From: Treponema zioleckii
GTDB lineage: Bacteria; Spirochaetota; Spirochaetia; Treponematales; Treponemataceae
Assembly: GCF_014737315.1 (NCBI RefSeq)
Contig: NZ_JPUF01000004.1
Location: 1-64,000, forward strand
DNA: 64,000 nucleotides
Reading direction: 5' to 3'
A program made the translations under genes and the position numbers. The notes under the pieces were generated by a model. That model saw nothing but the letters and a program-made list of their open reading frames with translations. It had not been told where the DNA came from and ran no database searches. Positions 33,184 to 41,129 of the stretch are shown here, in pieces. Within the stretch, counting starts at the first letter, position 1, and each line of letters opens with the position of its first letter.

Positions 33184-33901
33184 TAATTCAGAACCAATCC
33201 GCTTGCAGGCGTACCTTGCTCATTGCGGGGTTGCGAGCAGGCGTGCTAGCGAAAAAATTATTTTGGAAGGAAGAGTCTCTGTGAATGGCAGTGTCGTTAC
33301 GGAGCTTGGAACGAAAGTAACATCGAATGACAAAGTTCTTGTTGACGGAAAAGAGATTTCTCTTGAAGAAACGAAACGTTATGTGCTTTTGTACAAGCCT
33401 GCGGGGTTTGTTTGTTCGCAGTCCGATGAAAAAGGCAGGCGGGTTGCCCTTGAATTGTTAAAAGATTCTTATTCCGAACGGCTTTACAATGTCGGCCGTC
33501 TCGATATGTTTTCGAGCGGTCTGATTATTTTTACGAACGATGGTGATTTTGCCGCAAAACTTTCTCATCCGAGTGCGGAAATAGAAAAGGAATACGTCGT
33601 TGAGACGAGTATGCCGCTTCCTCGCTCGCTTGCGGAAGATTTTAAGCGAGGCGTTCGCGTTGAGGGAGTTTTTTATCGCGCGAAAGATGCCTCAGAAATC
33701 AATTCTCATAAAATGCGTGTAGTTCTTATTGAGGGCAAAAACCGTGAGATTCGTCGTGTTTTTGAAAATTCTGGAGCTGTAATCCGAAGTCTTACTCGCG
33801 TGAGAATCGGTTCAGTTTCTGTTGGAGATTTGAAACCTGGTGAGTTTAGAGAGTTGACTCAGTTTGAAATAAAAGAATTGCTGAATCTTTGTAAAAATTA
33901 A
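33173..33901 (+). CDS. rRNA pseudouridine synthase, RsuA/RluB type
   Basis: The 242-aa protein has an S4 domain (RLQAYLAHCGVASRRASEKII) and the catalytic region VGRLDMFSSGLIIFTNDG with the active Asp, then EGKNREIRRVFENSG, typical of large- or small-subunit pseudouridine synthases; RluB is the usual member beside scpAB. I chose TTG 33173, which has GAGGAG 10 nt upstream and begins just ahead of the S4 domain; the ATG at 33125 lies deep inside scpB. Confidence 0.9.
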   Translation: MHDSNSEPIRLQAYLAHCGVASRRASEKIILEGRVSVNGSVVTELGTKVTSNDKVLVDGKEISLEETKRYVLLYKPAGFVCSQSDEKGRRVALELLKDSYSERLYNVGRLDMFSSGLIIFTNDGDFAAKLSHPSAEIEKEYVVETSMPLPRSLAEDFKRGVRVEGVFYRAKDASEINSHKMRVVLIEGKNREIRRVFENSGAVIRSLTRVRIGSVSVGDLKPGEFRELTQFEIKELLNLCKN

Positions 33902-33931
33902 TGGTAAAAAAGATTAAAAAGGGGGAATAAG

Positions 33932-34564
33932 ATGATTATTGCAATGGACGGTCCAGCAGGAACTGGAAAATCTACGATTGCATCCTTGATTGCGAAAAAA
34001 TTGAACATTACCTATTTGAACAGCGGAAGTTTTTACAGGGCTTTGACGTTGGCTTTAAACGAAGCCAGAATTGATATTTCTGATTCTGAAAAAGTTGTGG
34101 AATTCTGTAAAAAACAGAAACTTGAATACGTTGATTCTCATCTTGTTTTGAATGGTGTTGATGTTGAGTCGCGCCTCCACGAGGATGCTGTTAGCAAAAA
34201 AGTTGCTCAGGTCTCTTCAATAGTGGAAATCCGTCATTTGGTGAATGACCGTATGCGAGAAATTACCAATTCTCTCAGCATAATTTGCGAGGGACGCGAT
34301 ATGACGACGGTTGTTTTCCCTAATGCTGATTATAAATTTTTTCTTGATGCATCGATTGATGTTCAGGCTCAGAGACGCTTTGATCAGGGCGTAAGCAATA
34401 TGTCTCTTGAAGAAATAAAAGAAGCTATTAGAAAAAGAGATGAAATTGACAGAAATAAAGCAGAGGGCGCTTTAAAACAAGCAGAAGATGCAATATATAT
34501 TGACACTTCAGCCTTGACCATAGAACAGGTTTGTGATTTAATATTAGGCAAAATTCACAATTAA
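33932..34564 (+). CDS. cmk: Cytidylate kinase
   Basis: Cmk phosphorylates CMP and dCMP. The 210-aa protein has the P-loop MDGPAGTGKSTIASLIAKKL, YLNSGSFYRALTL, CEGRDMTTVVFPNADYKFFLDAS and RDEIDRNKAEGALKQAEDAIYIDTS. AAAGGGGGAATAAG lies before the ATG. rpsA follows 9 bp later, the cmk-rpsA pair known from many bacteria. Confidence 0.96.
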   Translation: MIIAMDGPAGTGKSTIASLIAKKLNITYLNSGSFYRALTLALNEARIDISDSEKVVEFCKKQKLEYVDSHLVLNGVDVESRLHEDAVSKKVAQVSSIVEIRHLVNDRMREITNSLSIICEGRDMTTVVFPNADYKFFLDASIDVQAQRRFDQGVSNMSLEEIKEAIRKRDEIDRNKAEGALKQAEDAIYIDTSALTIEQVCDLILGKIHN

Positions 34565-34573
34565 GGGTTTAAT

Positions 34574-36289
34574 ATGGAACAGAAGGAAGTGGAAATGGAT
34601 GAGACTCTCAACTCCAAGAGTGCTATCCAGACACAATTAGAAGAATCTCTCAATAGTCTTGGAACTGTGGAGGATGGTCAGCTCGTTGATGGTACTGTAG
34701 TCCAAGTTACAGATGATTATGTATTCGTTGATATCGGATATAAATCAGAAGGAAGAATTCCCGTTCAGGAATTTGCAGGCAAATTGCCAAAGGACGGTGA
34801 AGTTGTTACAGTTGTTGTTCTTCGCAAGGACGGAAGAAATGGTCCTGAAATTTCGAAGTCAAAAGCTGATGCTAAACAGCTTTGGAAAGATTTGCGAAAG
34901 GCGTTTGAGGAAAAATCAACTGTAGATGGTATTATCGAGAAAGAAGTTAAAGGTGGCTTTGACGTTAATCTCGGTGGTGACATTCATGCGTTCTTGCCAA
35001 TCAGTCAGTCTGACAGTCAAAAAGTTGACAACCCATCTAAATTAATTGGTCTTACAGCAAAATTCTATGTTGAAAGACTTTATTCTGACAATAAGGCTAA
35101 TGTTGTTGTTAACAGAAGAAAATACCTTGAGGAAAGCATTGAAGCTGCTCGTGACAAGTTCTTTGCTGAAACACAGATTGGTGACACTGTAAAAGGTGTC
35201 GTAAAGAGTTTCACAAGTTTTGGTGCGTTTATTGATCTCGGTGGTTTCGACGGTCTTCTTCATATCAATGATATGAGTTGGGGACATGTAACTCGTCCGA
35301 AGGATTTTGTAAAGAAAGGTCAGGAAATCGAACTTAAAGTTATCCGCCTTACTCCGGATGAAAAAAGAATCAATCTTTCTCTCAAACATTTTACAGAAGA
35401 TCCATGGGTACACTTCGAAGAAAAATATCATGTTGATGATATCGTTGAAGGTACTGTTACAAAAATCACTGATTTTGGTGCGTTTATTGAATTGCAGGAA
35501 GGAATCGAAGGCCTTGCCCATATTTCTGAGTTCAGTTGGACAAAGAAAATTAACAAGCCGTCGGATGTTGTAAAAATCGGTGACAAAATCAAATGTATGA
35601 TTCTTGGATACGATATTCAGGCTGGACGTGTTTCACTCGGCTTGAAACAGACTTCTGAGAATCCATGGGATACTATCGCAGAGAAATATCCAGTAAATAC
35701 AAAAGTTCATGGTAAAGTTGTAAAACTTACTTCTAACGGTGCATTCATTCAGTTGGAAGACGGAATCGATGGATTCCTCCATGCGGAAGATATTTCTTGG
35801 ACAAAGAAAGTAAAGCATGCAGGAAGCGAACTTGATGTAAATCAGGAAGTTGACGTAATCATCCTTGATTCAGATCCTGAAAATCACCGCATCACAGTAG
35901 GAATTAAACAGCTTACAGATAATCCTTGGAAGAAATTTGCTGAGGATTACAAAGCTGGTTCTACACTTGAAGGTGAGATTACATCAATCACTGATTTTGG
36001 CGTGTTTGTAAAAGCTCCTGATGGAATCGAAGGTCTCGTAAATAAGTCTAACTTGAGCGAAGATCGCGATACTCCATATGAAGAGGTTGTTGCAAAATAC
36101 AAAGTCGGTGACAAAATCAACGTTTATGTTGTAGATATAAATGTTGAAAAAGAAAAGGTTGCTTTCTCTGTTAAAGAATATAAGAAAGCTCAGGCTCGAA
36201 AAGAGATTTCTCAGTATATGTCTTCATCAGACAATGATGGTGATGCTTATACTTTGGGTGATGCTTTCCGTTCTCAGAATAATAACTAA
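34574..36289 (+). CDS. rpsA: 30S ribosomal protein S1
   Basis: S1 brings mRNA to the 30S subunit. The 571-aa protein has six S1/OB repeats, recognisable by recurring units such as GVVKSFTSFGAFIDLGGFDGLLH, GTVTKITDFGAFIELQEGIEGLAH and EITSITDFGVFVKAPDGIEGLV (each about 70-85 residues). The first two repeats are the diverged ones that normally bind the ribosome. A short AAGGG lies before the ATG. A sigma54-type regulator follows after 9 bp. Confidence 0.96.
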   Translation: MEQKEVEMDETLNSKSAIQTQLEESLNSLGTVEDGQLVDGTVVQVTDDYVFVDIGYKSEGRIPVQEFAGKLPKDGEVVTVVVLRKDGRNGPEISKSKADAKQLWKDLRKAFEEKSTVDGIIEKEVKGGFDVNLGGDIHAFLPISQSDSQKVDNPSKLIGLTAKFYVERLYSDNKANVVVNRRKYLEESIEAARDKFFAETQIGDTVKGVVKSFTSFGAFIDLGGFDGLLHINDMSWGHVTRPKDFVKKGQEIELKVIRLTPDEKRINLSLKHFTEDPWVHFEEKYHVDDIVEGTVTKITDFGAFIELQEGIEGLAHISEFSWTKKINKPSDVVKIGDKIKCMILGYDIQAGRVSLGLKQTSENPWDTIAEKYPVNTKVHGKVVKLTSNGAFIQLEDGIDGFLHAEDISWTKKVKHAGSELDVNQEVDVIILDSDPENHRITVGIKQLTDNPWKKFAEDYKAGSTLEGEITSITDFGVFVKAPDGIEGLVNKSNLSEDRDTPYEEVVAKYKVGDKINVYVVDINVEKEKVAFSVKEYKKAQARKEISQYMSSSDNDGDAYTLGDAFRSQNNN

Positions 36290-36298
36290 TAATCTTCG

Positions 36299-37837
36299 AT
36301 GAGTGATATTAAAATTCTTGATTTAGAACAATTAAAGGCACTCATCGAAATTAATAGTCGAATAAATTCTAATTATTCGGACATTAATGCATTGCTGGTT
36401 TACATTCTTGAATCAGCAATGCGTTTGGTTCATTGCGAATCCTCTTCGTTGCTTTTGACGAACAAGGAAGACGAAAGCCTTAGGTTTGTAGTTGCGCTTG
36501 GTCCAAAAGGTGCTGAAGCGAAAAATGTTCTTGTTGAAAAAAACAGTATTGCAGGCTGGGTTGCAGAAAATAATAGTCCGCTTATCTTAAATAACGTTTC
36601 TTCTGATCCTCGTTTCTTTAGGTTTGTTCAGGATAAAACAGGGTACGTTACTCGAACTATGATAGCAATTCCGATGTGTGTAAAAGGTACGTGCGTCGGT
36701 GTTATTGAGCTTATCAACAAAATAAATTCAAAACCATTTGATAATGAGGATTTGCGAATCCTTGAATTGCTCTCAAATCAAGCTGGAATTGCTTATATGA
36801 ATGCGAATTCATATCGTTCGGCGCAAGATAAGATTTCGGTGCTTTCTTCCCAAATTGCAAATGGTTCCGAATATCATTCTTTTGTGGCAAAAAGTCCAGT
36901 TGTGCTTGATTTACTTCATATAATTGATGAAGTTTCAAAAACTAACACGACGATTTTGATTACAGGTGAGAGTGGTGTTGGAAAAGAATTGTTTGCCGAA
37001 CAGATTCATTTAAAAAGTCCGAGAGCAGATAAACCTTTTATACGTGTTAATTGTGCTGCACTTTCACCATCATTGCTTGAGAGTGAGCTTTTTGGTCATG
37101 TAAAAGGTGCTTTTACCGATGCTGTTACTGACAGAATTGGTAGATTTGAAAGTGCGGATGGTGGAACTCTTTTTCTTGATGAGATTGGTGAACTTCCGCT
37201 CGATTTGCAGTCAAAATTGTTGCGAGTTCTTCAAGAACATAGATTCGAGCGAGTTGGCTCTAGCGTGACAGTTTCGACTGATGTAAGAATTGTTGCGGCG
37301 ACAAATCGTGACCTTGAAAAAATGGTAAGTGAGGGAACTTTTAGAAGTGACCTTTACTATAGGTTAAATGTCGTTCCGATTAACATTCCGCCTTTGAGGG
37401 AACGCAAAGAAGATATTGAGCCGTTGGCATCTTTCTTCCTTCAAAAATTCAGTATTGAGACAAAAAAGAATTTTAGGTATTTTTCAGAGCCAGCTTGGAA
37501 ACTTTTATTTGATTATTACTGGCCTGGGAATATCCGTGAACTTGAGAATTCAATAGAACGGGCTTGTGTTCTTGGAACGCCGCCTTTTATTCAGGTTGAT
37601 AATTTACGAATAAATTATGACTGTCAGGATAAAAAAGATGATTTTGAAACTTTGACCGAAGAAGTTGTTACGGAATCTGGAGACAGAACGTTAAAAACAG
37701 CCGTAAACAATTTTAAGGCGGCTTATGTGCGAAAAATCCTGAACGAGACTGGATGGAATCAAACAAAGGCCGGAAAAATTTTGGGAATACAGCGAACTTA
37801 TGTATCTCGTTTGCTAAACGAGTTGCATATACGCTAA
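36299..37837 (+). CDS. Sigma54-dependent transcription activator with GAF domain
   Basis: The 512-aa protein has an N-terminal GAF domain (residues about 20-170), an AAA+ domain with Walker [10 protein letters not shown], Walker [10 protein letters not shown] and sensor/arginine regions, and a C-terminal Fis-type HTH ([20 protein letters not shown]). It would activate sigma54 promoters in response to a small ligand or metabolic signal. The sigma54-contact loop reads GAFTDA instead of the near-invariant GAFTGA, which may affect function. It follows rpsA by 9 bp and precedes a TPR protein. Confidence 0.93.
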   Translation: MSDIKILDLEQLKALIEINSRINSNYSDINALLVYILESAMRLVHCESSSLLLTNKEDESLRFVVALGPKGAEAKNVLVEKNSIAGWVAENNSPLILNNVSSDPRFFRFVQDKTGYVTRTMIAIPMCVKGTCVGVIELINKINSKPFDNEDLRILELLSNQAGIAYMNANSYRSAQDKISVLSSQIANGSEYHSFVAKSPVVLDLLHIIDEVSKTNTTILITGESGVGKELFAEQIHLKSPRADKPFIRVNCAALSPSLLESELFGHVKGAFTDAVTDRIGRFESADGGTLFLDEIGELPLDLQSKLLRVLQEHRFERVGSSVTVSTDVRIVAATNRDLEKMVSEGTFRSDLYYRLNVVPINIPPLRERKEDIEPLASFFLQKFSIETKKNFRYFSEPAWKLLFDYYWPGNIRELENSIERACVLGTPPFIQVDNLRINYDCQDKKDDFETLTEEVVTESGDRTLKTAVNNFKAAYVRKILNETGWNQTKAGKILGIQRTYVSRLLNELHIR

Positions 37838-37879
37838 AATATAAAGACTACGAATTTATTGGTTTAATAGGAGTTAAAA

Positions 37880-38554
37880 ATGGCTGATAAAATGGAAAAA
37901 GAATCAATTGCTTCGTCAATTAATTCTGCTTTGGAAAAGTCTAGAACTGCGGTGACTGCACTTATTGTAATTTTGGTGCTCGCGGTTGTTGGTTTTGTTG
38001 TTGGAATTACAGTTCGCGACAAAATTGTTGCAGGCGGAATTGAGAAACTTGATACTATTTCATATATTTATTCAAAAGATGGCGATTCTTTGTCTGATGA
38101 GGATGTTGCTGCAAGACAGGCTGCTGCAATCGAACAGTTGACTCCGCTTGTAGAAAAATCTGGAATTGTCGGCGCGCGTGCAAATATGCTTCTCGCTGAG
38201 ATTTATTTTGAGAAAGCTGATTACACAGCTTCAAGAGATGCATGGCTCAAGGCTGCTCATGTTGGTAATGGCTACAATGTTCCTTATAGCACTTATCAGG
38301 CAGCTGTATGCAGTGAGAATCTTAATGATGTTGACTCTGCTTTAAAATATTACCAATCTGCTGCTGATGATGCGGAATTCTTCCTGAAAGATCATGCTTT
38401 GTTCAATGTTGGTCGCCTTAACGAAGAAAAAGCTGATTTTGAGGCTGCAAAAGTTGCTTATGAAAAACTTAATGCTATCAATCCTGAAACTCAGTGGGCT
38501 AATCTTGCAAAAACACGTTTGATTGCCTTGAAGATTGACGGAAAAATTCAGTAG
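37880..38554 (+). CDS. Membrane-anchored TPR protein (YfgM/TP0095-like)
   Basis: The 224-aa protein has a short cytoplasmic N-terminus, one helix (residues about 25-46, TALIVILVLAVVGFVVG) and extracytoplasmic TPRs (about 100-215, for example ARANMLLAEIYFEKADYTASRDAWLKAA). AGGAG precedes the ATG. Related treponemal proteins are known, functions not established; YfgM-like proteins act as periplasmic chaperone partners, so that role is only a suggestion. Confidence 0.8.
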   Translation: MADKMEKESIASSINSALEKSRTAVTALIVILVLAVVGFVVGITVRDKIVAGGIEKLDTISYIYSKDGDSLSDEDVAARQAAAIEQLTPLVEKSGIVGARANMLLAEIYFEKADYTASRDAWLKAAHVGNGYNVPYSTYQAAVCSENLNDVDSALKYYQSAADDAEFFLKDHALFNVGRLNEEKADFEAAKVAYEKLNAINPETQWANLAKTRLIALKIDGKIQ

Positions 38555-38626
38555 TTCCGTGGCATAATTTTTTGTTCTAAAAAAAGCTATTTGTAATTTT
38601 TCAATTGACTATTTATTTATATTGAT

Positions 38627-39409
38627 ATGAAAAGCACGTGCAGAATACAGAAAAATAAATTTTTATCGATTTTGTTTTCTATTTTCGCATGTGCTTTTTT
38701 TTATTCATGTGGTTTGGATTCTGTAATTACGGTGAATGAGCCGTATGTCACTTATAACAGTCCTCTTTATTCAAGTGAAGATTATTTGACTTGGTATTTT
38801 GATTTTCGGACGCAGGAAAATCAGGATATTGAGTCGCCGAATTCATTTGTTGGAACGGAAATCTATTATAAAATTTACAATAATTATTCAAATTTGCTGA
38901 GCCAGAGAAATGCGATTTTGAGCGTTAACAGTGCTAGTAATGGAACTTCTGCCGCAACGAAGATGATTGATACGTATTCGTACCAGCCTTTGGGAACGAA
39001 GCCTGTTCAGTCAACGTCGGTTTTTATTCCTAATGACGGTTCGAACAGGCGGGTTGTTATTCGTTTGAAAACATATACGGGGCAGGAAAATTATTCTGGC
39101 GACAATAAGGAGCAGTTTGTTTCTTGTGTAAAAATTGAAAATGTGGAGCAGCCTTATATTCCGTATAGAAATGGTAACTCAAAGTCGTTCGATTTTTTTG
39201 ACGATGATGACAGCGATTCTTCCAGCTCTGTTGATGTGGAGCCAGAAGACGGTGATGCTGATTTTTATTATTCGTCATCGGCGAGTGAGAGCGATACATA
39301 TTATGTGCAGATGTTTGCTGTATCGGTTGCGTTTTCCACAGATTCGCTTGCGAACACTTACAGCCTTGTTTTGGATTTGGGGTCTGTTCCGATTCGTAAG
39401 GGCGAATAA
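38627..39409 (+). CDS. Lipoprotein of unknown function
   Basis: The 260-aa protein has a basic N-terminus, hydrophobic core and lipobox FFYSCG (Cys about residue 28), so it is a lipoprotein. The mature part is beta-rich and contains an Asp/Ser-rich stretch (DDDDSDSSSSVDVEPEDGD) near residues 192-210. No family recognised. AT-rich promoter-like sequence with TTGACT lies upstream and no Shine-Dalgarno is seen. Confidence 0.7.
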   Translation: MKSTCRIQKNKFLSILFSIFACAFFYSCGLDSVITVNEPYVTYNSPLYSSEDYLTWYFDFRTQENQDIESPNSFVGTEIYYKIYNNYSNLLSQRNAILSVNSASNGTSAATKMIDTYSYQPLGTKPVQSTSVFIPNDGSNRRVVIRLKTYTGQENYSGDNKEQFVSCVKIENVEQPYIPYRNGNSKSFDFFDDDDSDSSSSVDVEPEDGDADFYYSSSASESDTYYVQMFAVSVAFSTDSLANTYSLVLDLGSVPIRKGE

Positions 39410-39463
39410 TTTTTTTGTTTTGAAAAAAATACTAAAAAATTAAAAAAAATATATATTTTTCTA

Positions 39464-39492
39464 TTGATTAATTTTTTTGAGCGTGCTATATT
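39464..39492 (+). promoter_or_regulatory. Promoter of tRNA-Arg
   Basis: TTGATT (39464-39469) and TATATT (39487-39492) are exactly 17 nt apart, 13 nt before the mature tRNA. Confidence 0.65.
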
Positions 39493-39505
39493 AGTTATCA
39501 CCAAC

Positions 39506-39580
39506 GAGATTGTAGCTCAGCTGGATTAGAGCATCTGCCTTCTAAGCAGAGGGTCGCTGGTTCGAGCCCAGTCAGTCTCA
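39506..39580 (+). tRNA. tRNA-Arg (anticodon TCT)
   Basis: A full cloverleaf can be drawn: acceptor GAGATTG (39506-39512) pairs with CAGTCTC (39573-39579), discriminator A at 39580; anticodon stem TCTGC/GCAGA with loop CTTCTAA, anticodon TCT at 39541-39543; T arm GCTGG/CCAGT around TTCGAGC. The 3' CCA is not encoded. It reads AGA codons. Confidence 0.95.
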
Positions 39581-39584
39581 GGTT

Positions 39585-39615
39585 AAGCCGAAGATTTATT
39601 CTTCGGCTTTTTGTT
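39585..39615 (+). terminator. Terminator of tRNA-Arg
   Basis: AAGCCGAAGA (39585-39594) pairs with TCTTCGGCTT (39600-39609) across a 5-nt loop and is followed by TTTTGTTTTT. Confidence 0.85.
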
Positions 39616-39788
39616 TTTGGGTGTGTTTTTTTACCCGCCTGTAATGTTTATAGACTGCATGTTTTGTTTGAAAGTGAATTTTTGAGGTGGTGTGCTACCA
39701 AGCAGAAATGAAAAGAGCCGCCCTGTATGAAACTCGGTAGAGTTTCTGGAGCAGCCCTGTTTTTGTGTGTGCCGTTTTATTTCATCTT

Positions 39789-40910
39789 CTATCGGCTGAT
39801 TTTTAGGTGATTCCAGAAGTTGTGATCTTCCTGACCGACTCGCCAAAATCCTATGCGGTTGATGTTGATTTCTTTGTACATTTGGCATTTTATTTTTAGC
39901 GAGAGCATGTCATCGAACCAGCCTGTGAGGGTGACGGTTTTTTCGAACTGGTAGTATGGCACTCCGAATTCGTCACGCTGCATTTGTGCGCTTTTTTCGT
40001 TTCGGATTCGTTCCATGCCTTCGTGGTACCATGCGCGTCCGCCCTCCCTGTCGTTTGTCCAGATTCTGCCGTAGAATGAGATTCCCATTATGAGTTTGTT
40101 TTCTGGAATTACGGTTTTTGCGTACTCTGCGATTCGCTTGCACCAATCGGTTGAGCCGATTGCGCCTGGCGCGCTCGTTGACCAGTGCTCGTCGTAGGCC
40201 ATTATGAGGATTTTGTCCACGATTTTTGCGAGGTCGGCGTAATCGTACTGGTCGTTCTGCAAAGTTTTTGTGCGTGCGGGAATTGCTACCGTGAGCGGTT
40301 TGTTTCCGAGCTTACGTTTTAGAATCTTTAAGAATTCCAAAAAATTTTCTTTGTCGCGTTTTTTTACTAGTTCCCAGTCAACTTGCAGGCCGTCGTAAGT
40401 TTTTGCGGCTTCTACAAGCTGATTTATAATCCGGTTTCTTAGCGGCAGACTTGGGTCGAGGAGCAGGTGAGTCTGGCTTGATGAGTCGCAGCTTGTTACG
40501 AGGTGAACTCGTCCCGTGTAGTTTTTGAAGAATTTGTTTCGCGGAGGGACAGGTCCCTGTTCGCTCCAAATGTTCACTGCATCGACGAAATAACCTACGT
40601 CTGTAATAGGGTATTTGACGGAAAATTCGTGTTCGCGGCCGTTCATAACGTAGCCCCAGACTTCGCGGAATGGGATTTTTTCGTCGGTGAGCTGGAATTT
40701 TTCTTTGAGCTCAGCTTCCTTGAGTTGTATCGGGTTTTCTTCTGGCAAATTGCTTTGCCCCGCAAGCTGTTCGCTTTCGCTATTTTGAGATTGCTGTGCT
40801 TCCGGTGCCTGATTCTGCACTTCTGCCACGTTTTTTGCGGACTGGCACGAGAATGCCAGAGCAATCAACGTTGCGAGTGCTACTGGAAGCGTTTTTTTTG
40901 TTTTTTTCAA
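39789..40910 (-). CDS. GH18-like lipoprotein (chitinase/YaaH-related)
   Basis: The 373-aa protein starts at TTG 40910 (AAGGAG 6 nt upstream). Signal region is followed by lipobox AFSCQS (Cys about 22) and a Gln/Glu-rich linker. From about residue 80 it is a GH18-type TIM barrel: the active-site strand reads YDGLQVDWELV, with the catalytic Glu kept but Gln replacing the first Asp of DGxDxDxE; KILIMAYDEHW and MGISFYGRIW are typical late strands. Related proteins hydrolyse peptidoglycan or chitin-like glycans or act in spore germination. Envelope-located; substrate unknown. Confidence 0.82.
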   Translation of the reverse strand: MKKTKKTLPVALATLIALAFSCQSAKNVAEVQNQAPEAQQSQNSESEQLAGQSNLPEENPIQLKEAELKEKFQLTDEKIPFREVWGYVMNGREHEFSVKYPITDVGYFVDAVNIWSEQGPVPPRNKFFKNYTGRVHLVTSCDSSSQTHLLLDPSLPLRNRIINQLVEAAKTYDGLQVDWELVKKRDKENFLEFLKILKRKLGNKPLTVAIPARTKTLQNDQYDYADLAKIVDKILIMAYDEHWSTSAPGAIGSTDWCKRIAEYAKTVIPENKLIMGISFYGRIWTNDREGGRAWYHEGMERIRNEKSAQMQRDEFGVPYYQFEKTVTLTGWFDDMLSLKIKCQMYKEININRIGFWRVGQEDHNFWNHLKISR

Positions 40911-40982
40911 AATTTTCTCCTTTTTTTAGTTCGAATTAAGAGGCAGAAGCTAAAACGCATGAAAAAAATATTAGACCTGTTC

Positions 40983-41087
40983 GGAAACCTATGTTTCCTC
41001 CATGTCTATGCGAGTTTTTTCAGGCTAAAGCCTTGCAAAAACTCAGTTTTATTTGGAAGCTGTTCGAAAAGCTGAAGTTTTCGAACA
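40983..41087. repeat. Cluster of three stem-loops
   Basis: GGAAAC/GTTTCC with a CTAT loop (40983-40998), GAGTTTTT/AAAAACTC (41012-41044, with an inner AGGC/GCCT) and TGTTCGAAAA/TTTTCGAACA (41061-41087) follow each other between the GH18 and helicase genes. They resemble the clusters at 3954 and 25511. Confidence 0.6.
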
Positions 41088-41129
41088 CCTCTATTTTGCT
41101 AAAAAGTTATTTTGCAGCGTTTTCTTTTA

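Noticed and set aside
39631-39888. 85-aa minus-strand ORF beyond the GH18 gene
   Set aside because: It overlaps the end of the GH18 coding region in another frame and has no RBS; only a GAAACTC/GAGTTTC hairpin (39729-39746) is seen between 39616 and 39788.
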